From contig CAVSZE010000012.1 of NCBI GenBank assembly GCA_963732375.1, positions 124,001-188,000 of the forward strand: a stretch of 64,000 bases of DNA. The letters run 5' to 3'. Under the pieces are notes generated by a model. That model made no database searches. It was not told the origin of the DNA and saw nothing but the letters and a program-made list of their open reading frames with translations. Positions 45,872-55,981 of the stretch are shown here, piece after piece. Position 1 is the stretch's first letter. Every line of letters starts with the position of its first letter. Both the position numbers and the translations under genes were made by a program. This DNA comes from RPQJ01 sp963732375. Its GTDB lineage: Bacteria; Pseudomonadota; Gammaproteobacteria; Steroidobacterales; Steroidobacteraceae.

Positions 45872-47155
45872 ATGGCCCGAACGGGCACGATGACGCCGAA
45901 GTCACTGCTGCGAGCGGTGTTCGACGCGGCGGTCGCGGCCGCGCAGCCCGGGAACTGCCTGCCTCGATACCTGCCATCCGCGCCTCGCGGCCGCACGGTC
46001 GTCATAGGCGCGGGCAAGGCTGCCGCCGCGATGGCGCTCGTGCTCGATCATCACTGGAAAGACGATCTGTCCGGTGTCGTGGTGACCGCCACGGGGCACA
46101 GCCTGTCCTGCCCGCGCATCGAAGTGCTCGAGGCGACCCATCCCATCCCGAACGAAGCCGGCGAGATCGCCGCGCGCGAGATGCTGCAGCGCGTGGCTGG
46201 CCTCGGCCCGGACGACCTGGTCATCTGCCTTCTGTCGGGCGGTGGATCGGCGTTGATGTCGCTGCCGGCCCCGGGCCTCGCAGCGAGCGACAAGCAGGCG
46301 GTCACCCGCGCGCTGCTGCGTTCAGGCGCCGCGATCTCCGAGATCAACTGTGTGCGCAGGCATCTCTCCGGCGTCAAGGGTGGCCGGCTCGGCATTGCAT
46401 GCAGTCCTGCCCGCCTCGTTACGCTGGCCATCTCGGACGTGCCGGGCGACGACCCGATCGATATTGCCTCCGGTCCGACCGTGGCCGATCCCACCACCTG
46501 CGCGGACGCTCTGGCGATCCTGGATCGACATGGCATCGTGGTCCCGTCTCATGTGCGTGAATCACTGTCGGCCAGGCTTTGGGAGTCCGTGAAGCCCGGC
46601 GATTCGCGGCTCGCTCGATCGGAGTATCGGCTGGTGGCCACACCGCGGCAGTCACTCGATGCCGCCGCTGCCGTGGCACGAGACCTGGGAGTGACACCGC
46701 TGGTGCTGTCCGACCGGGTCGAGGGCGAGGCGCGGGCAATCGGCTGCGAAATGGCCGCAATAGTGCTTGCGGTGGCGCGCGGGACGGGGCCGGCACATCC
46801 TCCGTGCCTGCTGCTGTCCGGCGGGGAGACCACGGTGACGGTCCGGGGCAGCGGTCGCGGCGGCCGGAACGTCGAGTTCCTGATCTCGTTCGGCATCGCG
46901 CTCGGGCCGGCCGGGAACATCCATGCGCTCGCCTGCGACACCGACGGCGTGGACGGCACGGAACCGATTGCGGGCGCCACGTGGACACCGGACACGCTGG
47001 CTCGCGCTGGCCAGCTCGGGCTTGCGCCGCAGGCATTCCTCGATGCCAATGACGCGCATTCGTTCTTCGAGGCGCTCGGCGATTGCGTCGTAACCGGCCC
47101 GACCAGGACCAACGTCAACGACTTCCGCGCAATCCTGGTGCTGCCTGCTGAGTAA
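45872..47155 (+). CDS. Glycerate 2-kinase, MOFRL family
   Basis: A 427-residue protein of the GckA/TtuD type (DUF4147 plus MOFRL domain), which phosphorylates glycerate to 2-phosphoglycerate. It has VVIGAGKAAAAMA near the N terminus, then LLSGGGSALMSLPAPGL, INCVRRHLSGVKGGRL and SDVPGDDPIDIASGPT (in parts), and the C-terminal ACDTDGVDGTE region with NDAHSFFEALG. Its product would enter glycolysis one step before enolase, encoded at 39.8 kb. It may act in hydroxypyruvate/tartronate or glyoxylate use, but no such genes are adjacent. ATG 45890 is an alternative start. Confidence 0.9.
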   Translation: MARTGTMTPKSLLRAVFDAAVAAAQPGNCLPRYLPSAPRGRTVVIGAGKAAAAMALVLDHHWKDDLSGVVVTATGHSLSCPRIEVLEATHPIPNEAGEIAAREMLQRVAGLGPDDLVICLLSGGGSALMSLPAPGLAASDKQAVTRALLRSGAAISEINCVRRHLSGVKGGRLGIACSPARLVTLAISDVPGDDPIDIASGPTVADPTTCADALAILDRHGIVVPSHVRESLSARLWESVKPGDSRLARSEYRLVATPRQSLDAAAAVARDLGVTPLVLSDRVEGEARAIGCEMAAIVLAVARGTGPAHPPCLLLSGGETTVTVRGSGRGGRNVEFLISFGIALGPAGNIHALACDTDGVDGTEPIAGATWTPDTLARAGQLGLAPQAFLDANDAHSFFEALGDCVVTGPTRTNVNDFRAILVLPAE

Positions 47156-47165
47156 TCGCAGCCGG

Positions 47166-47546
47166 TCAGCCGGCCGGCTCGACGATCAGAGCGGCTGCGA
47201 CATTGCGGCCTTCGGCGGCCAGCACGTTGTAGGTTCGGCAGGCGGCACCGGTGTCCATGACCTCGAACCCGATACCCGCGGAATAGAGCGCGGCCATCGT
47301 GGCGCGCTCGGGAAACAGCTGGCGCAAGCCCGAGCCGATCAGCAGCACTTCCGGGCGCAGGCGCAGCAGCGGCTCGAGGTCCTCCGCCAGCAGTTCGGCA
47401 ATGCGGGTTGGCCGCCAGTCCTGGACGAGCGTCGCCGGCGTGACGATGACGCTGCAACCGAAGCTGCGGTCGCCGATGCGAATCACGCCCGGGCCGTAGC
47501 CGCGCACCACGTTTATCGTCATCGGCTGGTCGAGACTGATCTTCAT
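47166..47546 (-). CDS. Mth938-like domain protein (DUF498, NDUFAF3-related)
   Basis: A 126-residue protein of the Mth938/DUF498 family. It reads MKISLDQPMTINVVRGYGPG, then GDRSFGCSVIVTPATLVQDW, PEVLLIGSGLRQLFP and VMDTGAACRTYNVLAAEGRNV (in parts), the typical sequence blocks of the family. The human relative NDUFAF3 is a complex I assembly factor; the bacterial role is unknown. The start codon at 47544-47546 overlaps an ATG on the other strand (CATG), but the neighbouring plus-strand gene more likely begins at 47617, leaving 70 bases for divergent promoters. Confidence 0.85.
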   Translation of the reverse strand: MKISLDQPMTINVVRGYGPGVIRIGDRSFGCSVIVTPATLVQDWRPTRIAELLAEDLEPLLRLRPEVLLIGSGLRQLFPERATMAALYSAGIGFEVMDTGAACRTYNVLAAEGRNVAAALIVEPAG

Positions 47547-47616
47547 GGCGTTAACATACCGGATGCGCGCCCGGCAGGTCATCCGGTGCGGCATTCCAGT
47601 TTCGGGAGGTTGGAAC

Positions 47617-48645
47617 GTGATCGAGCGCGGGCAGAGTCGTCTGCGAGTCGTGCTGCCGTGGCTCGAGCCAGCACTCGGCGCGGCGGCGGCCGAGGGTCGG
47701 GCGTGCGCACGCGCGCCTGCCGCGGAATGGCTGGTCGCGCGCGCGCGGGTGAGTTTTGCGCAGGACATTCCGTGGCGGGAGTGGCTGCTGGGACCGGTTG
47801 CAGCCGGGGCCGACCTGCTGCGTCGATGCCCGGCAGGCCCTTGTGTCCGCGCAAGCATCACGGGCAGGCCGCCGGTGGGCACCTGGGCATGTGCGCGGCC
47901 GGTGCATCTCGCGACCGCCATCGAACACCTGCGGCTCGCGCCCGGGGACGTCGGCATCGGGGACGAGGAATCGGCCGCGCTGCTGGCGGACATCAACCGG
48001 CACCTCGATGGGCGCGGATTCAGGCTACATGCGCAGGCCGAATCGGCCGACTGGCAACTCGAATGCGACCAGCAGGTCGAATGCCAGAGCGCCGAGCCGG
48101 AACTCGCGGCCGGCCGGAATGTTCGCGACCTTATGCCGGCCGGGCGCGACGGTGCCCGCGTTCGCTCGCTGATGAATGAGATCCAGATGCTGCTGCACGA
48201 GCATCCGGTCAACCAGGATCGCGCAGGTCGCGGTCTTCCGGCGATCAACACGCTCTGGCTATGGGGATTCGGCCGGTTCGAGGAGATGGATGAGGTGAGC
48301 CTGCCGATGTTGTACACCGACGATGCATGGCTGTCGGGAGCCTGGCGCCTGAATGGCGTTCCGAGCCGGCCGCTGGACGAGTTCGCGACAGGCATCGATG
48401 CAGCAGGAAGCCACGTGCTGGTCGCAGGGTCACATCCGCCGCGCGACAGCCTGTCGGGGGATGGATTGATCGACGCGCTCGCGCGGGCCGAGCGAAGCTG
48501 CTTTGCGCCCGCGCTCGCCGCGCTGCGCTCGGGAATGTTCGGTGGCGTGGATGTGCTGCTGGATGGTCGCGCGTATGCAGTTGAGCGCAGTGCGCGGTTC
48601 AGGTTCTGGCGCCGTATCCAGCCGCTCGTCGGAGCGCCGGCATGA
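47617..48645 (+). CDS. RpfE-like conserved protein (COG4255)
   Basis: A 342-residue protein of the family called RpfE in Xanthomonas and sometimes misnamed phosphoglycerate mutase. The diagnostic segment is LMNEIQMLLHEHPVNQDRAG followed by GLPAINTLWLWGFGRF. No catalytic motif of known enzymes is evident to me. GTG 47617 follows a strong GGGAGGT ribosome site at the right spacing; an in-frame ATG at 47545 would add 24 residues and overlap the divergent gene's start. The stop overlaps recJ as ATGA, so the two are probably coexpressed. Its function is unknown. Confidence 0.8.
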   Translation: MIERGQSRLRVVLPWLEPALGAAAAEGRACARAPAAEWLVARARVSFAQDIPWREWLLGPVAAGADLLRRCPAGPCVRASITGRPPVGTWACARPVHLATAIEHLRLAPGDVGIGDEESAALLADINRHLDGRGFRLHAQAESADWQLECDQQVECQSAEPELAAGRNVRDLMPAGRDGARVRSLMNEIQMLLHEHPVNQDRAGRGLPAINTLWLWGFGRFEEMDEVSLPMLYTDDAWLSGAWRLNGVPSRPLDEFATGIDAAGSHVLVAGSHPPRDSLSGDGLIDALARAERSCFAPALAALRSGMFGGVDVLLDGRAYAVERSARFRFWRRIQPLVGAPA

Positions 48646-50378
48646 GTCGTCGCATCCTGCGGCGCGCGACCGACGAGCAGCGCCTGCCTGCGGCCGCTGC
48701 CGGCCTGCATCCGGCGCTGCGGCGCGTCTACGCGGCACGCGGTCTCGAGGCCGCTGAGGATCTCGACCTCGTTCTCGAGAGATTGCTGCCGGTCGGCACG
48801 CTCGGCGGCGTGGATGCAGCGGTGGACCTGCTGCTCGCCTGCCATCGAGCGGGCGGCAGGGTTCTGGTCATCGGTGACTTTGACGCCGATGGCGCCACGA
48901 GCACGGCGGTAGTAGTCCGGCAACTCCGACGGCTCGGGTTCGCCGACCCGGGCTTCCTGGTTCCGGATCGCTTCAAGTTCGGCTATGGGCTGACGCCGGA
49001 GATCGTGCGTGTCGCGACTCAATCCAGGCCGTCGCTGATCGTGACGGTGGACAACGGCATTTCCTCGCTTGAAGGCGTGGCCGAGGCGAATCGCGCCGGC
49101 ATCCCGGTCCTGGTCACGGACCATCATCTGCCGGGTCACGCGCTGCCAGAGGCCGCGGCCATCGTGAATCCGAACCTGCCGGGCGAGCGCTTCGCCTCGA
49201 AGTCGCTGGCCGGGGTCGGCGTCGCGTTCTACGTGATGGCGGCGCTGACGCGACGGATGCGCGAGGCAGGCATGGTGCCTGCGGATAGCGACACGAATCC
49301 CGCGGACCTGCTCGACCTGGTGGCGCTCGGCACGGTGGCCGACGTCGTGCCGCTGGATGTCAACAATCGCATCCTCGTCGCGCAGGGCTTGCGCCGGATT
49401 CGCGCCGGCCGCTGCACACCGGGACTGCGCGCGCTGCTCGAGGTCGCCGGGCGTTCGGTGGACGGTGTCTTCGCGCAGGACCTCGCGTTCCAGGCGGGTC
49501 CAAGGCTGAACGCGGCCGGGCGTCTCGAGGACATGTCGCTCGGCATCGAGTGCCTGCTCACGGCGAGCGAGTCGGAGGCACGGGAACTCGCGGCCAGGCT
49601 GTCGCAACTGAACAGCGATCGCAGGGAACTCGAGGGTCGCATGCAGGCGGAGGCGCTCACCAAGGTGGATGCGCTGGTCGCAGCCCTCGAGGGGCGGGTG
49701 CCGGCGGGCCTGTGCCTGTTCGACGATGGTTGGCACCAGGGCGTGATCGGCCTGGTTGCGTCGCGGATCAAGGACCGCATTCATCGGCCGGTGATCGCCT
49801 TCGCGCCCGGAGATCCGGGCTGGGTCAAGGGTTCCGCCCGTTCTGTGTCCGGCGTCCACGTTCGGGACGTGCTCGACGCTGTCGCGACGCGCAACCCCGG
49901 CATGCTCGAGAAGTTCGGCGGGCACGCGATGGCCGCCGGCATGACGCTGCGCGAGTCGGTGCTCGGCGACTTCGAGCGCGCCTTTGCCGAGGAGGTGGAG
50001 CGGCGCATCGACCCGCACACACTCCGCGGCGACCTGGACAGCGATGGACCGCTGCTTCCGGGTGAGTTCAACATCGATACCGCACTGGCCCTGCGCGATG
50101 GCGGGCCCTGGGGCTCAGGCTTCCCGGAGCCCTCATTCGACGGGCGCTTCGGCGTCGTGGACACGCGAATCGTTGGGGAGCGGCACCTGAAGCTGCGCCT
50201 GAAGGCCGCCTCCGGCGAGTTTGCCGACGCAATTGCCTTCCGGTATCTCGACGATCCGACCGCCGTGACGCCGCGGCCGCAGCAGGAGGTCGAGTTCGTC
50301 TACCGCCCGTCGATCAACGAGTACGCGGGTGCGAGACGGCTGCAGCTGGTGTCGGAATGGCTGCGGCCGTTGCCGTGA
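48642..50378 (+). CDS. recJ: Single-stranded-DNA-specific exonuclease RecJ
   Basis: A 578-residue DHH-family 5'-3' exonuclease for recombination and mismatch repair, the same size as E. coli RecJ (577). The metal motifs are DFDADGATSTAVVV (motif I), VTVDNGISS (motif II), VTDHHLPG (the DHH motif III) and GTVADVVPL (motif IV). The DHHA1 part has SARSVSGVHVRDVLDA and KFGGHAMAAGMTL. ATG 48642 overlaps the RpfE-like gene by 4 bases. prfB and lysS follow, as in E. coli. Confidence 0.97.
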   Translation: MSRRILRRATDEQRLPAAAAGLHPALRRVYAARGLEAAEDLDLVLERLLPVGTLGGVDAAVDLLLACHRAGGRVLVIGDFDADGATSTAVVVRQLRRLGFADPGFLVPDRFKFGYGLTPEIVRVATQSRPSLIVTVDNGISSLEGVAEANRAGIPVLVTDHHLPGHALPEAAAIVNPNLPGERFASKSLAGVGVAFYVMAALTRRMREAGMVPADSDTNPADLLDLVALGTVADVVPLDVNNRILVAQGLRRIRAGRCTPGLRALLEVAGRSVDGVFAQDLAFQAGPRLNAAGRLEDMSLGIECLLTASESEARELAARLSQLNSDRRELEGRMQAEALTKVDALVAALEGRVPAGLCLFDDGWHQGVIGLVASRIKDRIHRPVIAFAPGDPGWVKGSARSVSGVHVRDVLDAVATRNPGMLEKFGGHAMAAGMTLRESVLGDFERAFAEEVERRIDPHTLRGDLDSDGPLLPGEFNIDTALALRDGGPWGSGFPEPSFDGRFGVVDTRIVGERHLKLRLKAASGEFADAIAFRYLDDPTAVTPRPQQEVEFVYRPSINEYAGARRLQLVSEWLRPLP

Positions 50379-50422
50379 TAAACTTGCCAGTTCGTCCCGT
50401 GCCACCAGTACCCGGCTCCCCG

Positions 50423-51518
50423 ATGGAAACGAATCCGATCCGCCGCTCCCTCGAAGACCTCGCGCAGCGCTCTGGTGCGCTCAGGGGGTATCTTTGACTA
50501 CGAGGGTCGCAGCGAACGCCTGACCGAAGTCCTGCGCGAGCTGGAGGACCCGACAATCTGGAGCAAGCCCGAGCGTGCCCAGGAACTCGGTCGCGAGCGC
50601 ACTGCGCTCGAGGCGGTGGTCGGCACGCTCGACAAGATGCAGAAGGGGCTGGCCGAAGCGCGCGAACTGCTCGAACTCGCCGAGGCGGAGGTCGACGAGG
50701 GTACTGTCAGGGCCGTCGAGCAGGATGCCGCGCGCATCGAGCGCGAAATCGAGCGCCTCGAGTTCCGGCGCATGTTCCCGGGTGAGATGGACCCGCACAA
50801 CTGCTTCCTCGACATCCAGGCGGGCGCCGGTGGCACCGAGGCCCAGGACTGGGCGCAGATGCTGATGCGTATGTACCTGCGCTGGGCGGACAAGCAGGGC
50901 TTCAAGGTCGAGATCACCGACCAGGGCGACGGCGAAGTCGCTGGCATCAAGAGCTGCTCGATGCTGATCCAGGGCGAGTACGCCTACGGGTGGCTGCGCA
51001 CTGAGACCGGCGTGCACCGCCTGGTGCGCAAGTCGCCTTTCGACTCGAACGCGCGCCGCCACACGTCGTTTGCGTCGGTGTTCGTTTCGCCCGAGGTGGA
51101 CGACGACATCTCCATCGACATCAATCCCGCCGACCTCGAGATGGACGTGTACCGCTCCAGCGGCGCGGGCGGCCAGCACGTCAACAAGACCGAGTCGGCG
51201 GTCCGCATCCGGCACATGCCGAGTGGCATCGTGGTCGCATGCCAGAACGAGCGCAGCCAGCACAAGAACCGCGCGACTGCGATGAAGATGCTGAAGGCCA
51301 AGCTCTACGAGCTCGAGGTCAACAAGCGCAATGCAGCCGCCAAGGTGCTCGAGGACGCGAAGTCGGACGTGAGCTGGGGCAACCAGATCCGTTCCTACGT
51401 GCTCGACCAGTCGCGCATCAAGGATCTCCGCACCGGCGTCGAGATCGGCAATACGGGCGCGGTGCTCGACGGGGACCTCGATCCGTTCCTCGAGGCGAGC
51501 TTGAAGCAGGGGCTCTGA
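50423..51518 (+). CDS. prfB: Peptide chain release factor 2 (programmed +1 frameshift)
   Basis: RF2 recognises UGA and UAA and releases the peptide. The first 24 codons run from ATG 50423 to an in-frame TGA at 50495-50497; a +1 shift there (skipping T50495) joins them to the main frame, 50496-51518, giving 364 residues (E. coli 365). The anticodon-like SPF tripeptide is in RKSPFDSNARRH, and the catalytic GGQ in SSGAGGQHVNKTESA. The downstream frame alone has no start codon before the conserved region, so the shift is required. The gene lies between recJ and lysS. Confidence 0.97.
50483..50498 (+). other. prfB programmed frameshift site
   Basis: The site AGGGGG TAT CTT TGA C has an internal Shine-Dalgarno-like AGGGGG (50483-50488), a 3-base spacer, the slippery CTT (50492-50494) and the weak stop context TGAC. 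As far as I recall it is identical to the E. coli prfB site. Low RF2 makes the ribosome pause at the UGA and shift forward, so RF2 controls its own synthesis. Confidence 0.95.
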
Positions 51519-51565
51519 GCGTGGCGAAAAAATGAGGCGCGGTGGAGCGTCGAGGGATTGCTGGA

Positions 51566-53059
<1,494 letters not shown>

Positions 53060-53079
53060 CGGCTCCATCGCCAACTCTC

Positions 53080-53958
53080 TTGGGCAACCTGCAGCTGTTC
53101 GTCGCCTGCGTCGCGATCTGGGGCTCGACCTGGCTCGCGATCAAGTTCCAGCTCGGCGTCGTCGCGCCGGAGGCGAGCGTCAGCTACCGTTTCCTGCTCG
53201 CGTCGCTGCTGCTGTTCGCCTACTGCCGCGCGAGGGGACTCACGCTGCGATTCTCGCGCCGGGACCAGGCCTGGATCGTGCTGCAGGGCCTGCTGATGTT
53301 CGGCGCGAGCTACGTGTTCGTGTATTTTGCCGAGCAACACCTCGCGTCGGGCCTGGTTGCGGTGGGCTACTCGGCGAGTCCGTTGCTCGGGATGCTGGGG
53401 CTGCGGTTCTTCTTCGGCACGCCGATGACTGCGCGGGTCGCGACCGGCTCGCTGCTCGGGATCTGCGGCATTGCGCTGGTGTTCGCGCCGGAAATCGCGA
53501 AGGCCGGTGTTGCGGCCCCCCCGGTGGCGGGGATCGTTTTCACGGCGCTGTCGGTCGTGCTGTCCTCGCTCGGCAGCGTGGTTGCGCACCGCAATCACGA
53601 CGCGGGCATCCCGATCTGGCAGAACATGGCGTTCGGCATGCTGTACGGCGCCAGCTTTGCTGCGTTGCTGAACCTCGTTGCCGGTAACTCGTTTGCATTT
53701 GAAGCGACGCGACCGTACGTGCTGTCGCTGGTGTATCTCGCCGTGTGCGGCTCGATCCTGGCGTTCGCCGGTTACCTCACGTTGATCGGGCGCATCGGTG
53801 CCGCGCGCGCCAGCTACGTCGGCGTCATGGTGCCGGTCATCGCGCTTGCGGTGTCGGCGGCGTTCGAGGGATTCCACTGGCAATTGCTGACCTCGGTCGG
53901 CATGGCAGTGGCGGTTGCCGGCAACGTGCTGGTGCTTCGCAACGCCGCGCGCCGCTGA
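53080..53958 (+). CDS. EamA/DMT-superfamily transporter
   Basis: A 292-residue inner-membrane protein with ten predicted helices in two EamA repeats. The first repeat starts ACVAIWGSTWLAIKFQLG, with the family WGS motif; the second begins at about residue 145 (GIVFTALSVVLSSLGSVVA). DMT transporters export amino acids, metabolites or drugs; the substrate cannot be told here. The only in-frame start before the first helix is TTG 53080, 20 bases after lysS, so it is likely read from the lysS transcript. The stop is 63 bases from the convergent ygfZ. Confidence 0.85.
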   Translation: MGNLQLFVACVAIWGSTWLAIKFQLGVVAPEASVSYRFLLASLLLFAYCRARGLTLRFSRRDQAWIVLQGLLMFGASYVFVYFAEQHLASGLVAVGYSASPLLGMLGLRFFFGTPMTARVATGSLLGICGIALVFAPEIAKAGVAAPPVAGIVFTALSVVLSSLGSVVAHRNHDAGIPIWQNMAFGMLYGASFAALLNLVAGNSFAFEATRPYVLSLVYLAVCGSILAFAGYLTLIGRIGAARASYVGVMVPVIALAVSAAFEGFHWQLLTSVGMAVAVAGNVLVLRNAARR

Positions 53959-54021
53959 CTGGACTCGCGATCGAGCCGGTGGCGCGTCGCCGGACGGGTC
54001 GAATGGCCGCGCGGGACCAGG

Positions 54022-54918
54022 TCAGGCGCCCTTGCCCGCAGTCACGGTGTAGGGCAATTCGACGGGTTCCACCGTACGACCGTCCACGGTCTGCAGTGGC
54101 TGGCCCTGCGCCTCGAGACTCGTGACGGCCAGCAGGCTCACGCCGTCGTCCAGTGTCGCCGCCACCAGGACTTCGGCGACCTTCGTGCCATCGCGGTACA
54201 GGCCCGAGAGCGGTGCAGGCGCTACCCCAGGCGGTACCCGGTAGCCCAGCAACCTGCGCTTGATGCGACCGAGGTGCTGGGTCCGTGCGACGATTTCCTG
54301 TCCCGTGTAGCAGCCCTTGCTGAAGCTGATCGCGTCGAGCAGGTCGAGATTCAGCATCTGCGGCACGAAGGCTCCCGCGGTTGCGGCGAACACCTGCGGC
54401 AGCCCTTCGGCAATGTCGAGAGCAAGCCACCGTTCCTGCTCACTACGGCAGGCACCGATCCGCTCGTCAGGGGCAGCAGCCTGAGACGGCGTGAGATCGG
54501 ACGTGCCCCCCGGTGCAGCGGCGGCAAATGCGACCACCCGGCGACCCGGCGCATAGTCGAATGCGACGGCATCCGATTCGACACCGTCGCCGGTCCAGGC
54601 CACCTGAAGTTCGCTCGCGATCCGCAGTTGCACCTTGGAGCGCAGAACGAACCGGCGCAGCAGGGTGTGTACCGGCTCCAGCAATTCGGCCGGCAGCAGG
54701 GCGTACACGGTCTCGCCGACCAGGCGCAACCGCGCGAGCGCGACCACTCGACCCTGGGGTGTGTTCAACGCCGCCAGCTGGGTCCTGCCGTCCGCGAGCA
54801 GGCGGACGTCGCTGGTGAGTTGGCCCTGCAGGAATCCGAGCGCGTCCGGCCCGGTGACACAGAGGACACCCAGGAATGGCAACAGGGTCGTGGGGATCGA
54901 ATCAGGCGGGCTGTTCAT
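54022..54918 (-). CDS. ygfZ: Folate-binding protein YgfZ (tRNA-modifying/Fe-S repair)
   Basis: A 298-residue protein of the GcvT-like YgfZ/CAF17/IBA57 family that binds tetrahydrofolate and helps certain iron-sulphur enzymes such as MiaB. The family signature KGCYTGQEIVARTQHLGRIK, with the conserved Cys, is intact. The N-terminal part has LQGQLTSDVR. In gammaproteobacteria it often lies beside sdhE, and here it is divergent from the sdh operon, whose SdhB carries three iron-sulphur clusters. The upstream TAGAAT (complement of 54930-54935) could be its -10 element. Confidence 0.93.
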   Translation of the reverse strand: MNSPPDSIPTTLLPFLGVLCVTGPDALGFLQGQLTSDVRLLADGRTQLAALNTPQGRVVALARLRLVGETVYALLPAELLEPVHTLLRRFVLRSKVQLRIASELQVAWTGDGVESDAVAFDYAPGRRVVAFAAAAPGGTSDLTPSQAAAPDERIGACRSEQERWLALDIAEGLPQVFAATAGAFVPQMLNLDLLDAISFSKGCYTGQEIVARTQHLGRIKRRLLGYRVPPGVAPAPLSGLYRDGTKVAEVLVAATLDDGVSLLAVTSLEAQGQPLQTVDGRTVEPVELPYTVTAGKGA

Positions 54919-54985
54919 GGTGTGGCGGCATTCTACGGGGCCTGGGCCGCGGCGAATTTGCCTTTGTTTTCAAGATGGTGAATGC

Positions 54986-55177
54986 ATGATGGATCTGGCA
55001 GACTTCACGGCTGTGTCAAAGATTGCACCGCAAGAAAAACGACCCGAACCCCAGCCAACCGAGCCTGCCAACGGGATCCCGGAGGCGGCCCAGCCTCGCG
55101 AGATCGGGGGGCGGGACGGCCCCGAGCCGACCCGGTTCGGGGACTGGGAAAAAGCCGGGCGCTGCATCGATTTCTAG
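54986..55177 (+). CDS. Succinate dehydrogenase assembly factor 4 homolog (DUF1674)
   Basis: A 63-residue protein ending in RFGDWEKAGRCIDF, the hallmark of the DUF1674/SDHAF4 family. The middle is proline- and glutamate-rich and probably disordered (EKRPEPQPTEPANG). In mitochondria SDHAF4 binds flavinylated SdhA and helps it meet SdhB; the same role is inferred here from the position directly before sdhC, 25 bases away. ATG 54986 and ATG 54989 are adjacent starts. The coding region is short but the C-terminal match is strong. Confidence 0.85.
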   Translation: MMDLADFTAVSKIAPQEKRPEPQPTEPANGIPEAAQPREIGGRDGPEPTRFGDWEKAGRCIDF

Positions 55178-55202
55178 CGGCCGGTCCAGGAGGTAATCGA
55201 GT

Positions 55203-55598
55203 ATGGCCCAGCGCGAGCGGCCCTTGTCCCCGTTCCTGCAGTACCGTTGGCAGTACACCAATACGACGTCGATCCTGCATCGGATCACGGGTGTGTTGCT
55301 CAGTGTCGGTTTCCTCGCGTTGGTTTACTGGCTCGCGGCTGCGGCCGGCGGTCCCGAGCGCTACGCGCGCGCCATGGCCTGCCTGGGTTCCCCGCTGGGC
55401 CAGGTCGCGCTTGGCGGCGCGCTGCTGTCGTTCTGCTTTCACCTGTTGAACGGCGTACGGCACCTGTTTTTCGACGCGGGCCATGGCTTTGAGCTGCCGA
55501 CTGCCCGGCGCAGCGCTCGCGCGGTGTGGGTCGGGACCCTGGTCCTGTGGGTGATCGGCTGGCTCGCGCTGCGCCACTCGCTCGGGGGTGGCGCATGA
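55203..55598 (+). CDS. sdhC: Succinate dehydrogenase cytochrome b556 subunit
   Basis: A 131-residue membrane anchor with three helices. It has the quinone-site motif SILHRITGVLL (Ser and Arg) near residue 25 and the haem-ligand region HLLNGVRHLFFDAGHGFE. With SdhD it anchors SdhAB, binds haem b and reduces ubiquinone. A strong AGGAGGTAA ribosome site (55188-55196) precedes ATG 55203. The stop overlaps sdhD as ATGA. Confidence 0.95.
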   Translation: MAQRERPLSPFLQYRWQYTNTTSILHRITGVLLSVGFLALVYWLAAAAGGPERYARAMACLGSPLGQVALGGALLSFCFHLLNGVRHLFFDAGHGFELPTARRSARAVWVGTLVLWVIGWLALRHSLGGGA

Positions 55599-55981
55599 GC
55601 CTCAGCAGTCCGCTCCGTCGTGTGCTCGGCTTCGGTTCCGCCAGGGGAGGGTCGGCGCACTGGTATTCGCAGCGCGTGACGGGCGTGGCCCTCGTACTGC
55701 TCGGTTCGTGGCTCGTGCTGTCGCTTGCCTGCCTCGGCGGCGCCAGCTACGAAAACGTGTCGCAGTGGCTCGGTTCGCCGACCAGCTCGACGCTGATGGT
55801 GCTGCTGGTCGTGGTCGTCGCATGGCACGCCGCCTTGGGGTTGCAGGTGATCGTCGAGGACTACGTTTCCGCCAGCGGCGTGCGGGCCGCGGTCCTGGTC
55901 GCAGTCAAGTTCGCGCTGGTCGCGGCCGCCGTGACCGGCGTGCTGGCCGTGCTGCGCATTGCATTCGGAGTCGCTGCATGA
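55595..55981 (+). CDS. sdhD: Succinate dehydrogenase membrane anchor subunit
   Basis: A 128-residue anchor with three predicted helices. It begins with SPLRRVLGFGSARGG, then HWYSQRVTGVALVLLGSWL, whose Arg is near the quinone site, and WHAALGLQVIVEDYV with the haem-side His and the conserved Asp-Tyr. It pairs with SdhC and overlaps both sdhC and sdhA by 4 bases. The sequence is variable in this family, as expected; the assignment also rests on position. Confidence 0.94.
   Translation: MSLSSPLRRVLGFGSARGGSAHWYSQRVTGVALVLLGSWLVLSLACLGGASYENVSQWLGSPTSSTLMVLLVVVVAWHAALGLQVIVEDYVSASGVRAAVLVAVKFALVAAAVTGVLAVLRIAFGVAA

Noticed and set aside
47166..50018. A 950-codon open frame on the minus strand covering recJ and the RpfE-like gene
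   Set aside because: Only its last 126 codons (from 47546) match a known family; the rest is arginine-rich shadow opposite recJ and the RpfE-like gene, as expected in high-GC DNA.
50483..50497. prfB as a frameshifted pseudogene
   Set aside because: The early TGA is in the exact programmed frameshift context known for prfB, and both parts are well conserved.
53959..54021. A terminator between the EamA gene and ygfZ
   Set aside because: The CCGG/GCCGG repeats there pair only imperfectly and no T run follows on either strand.
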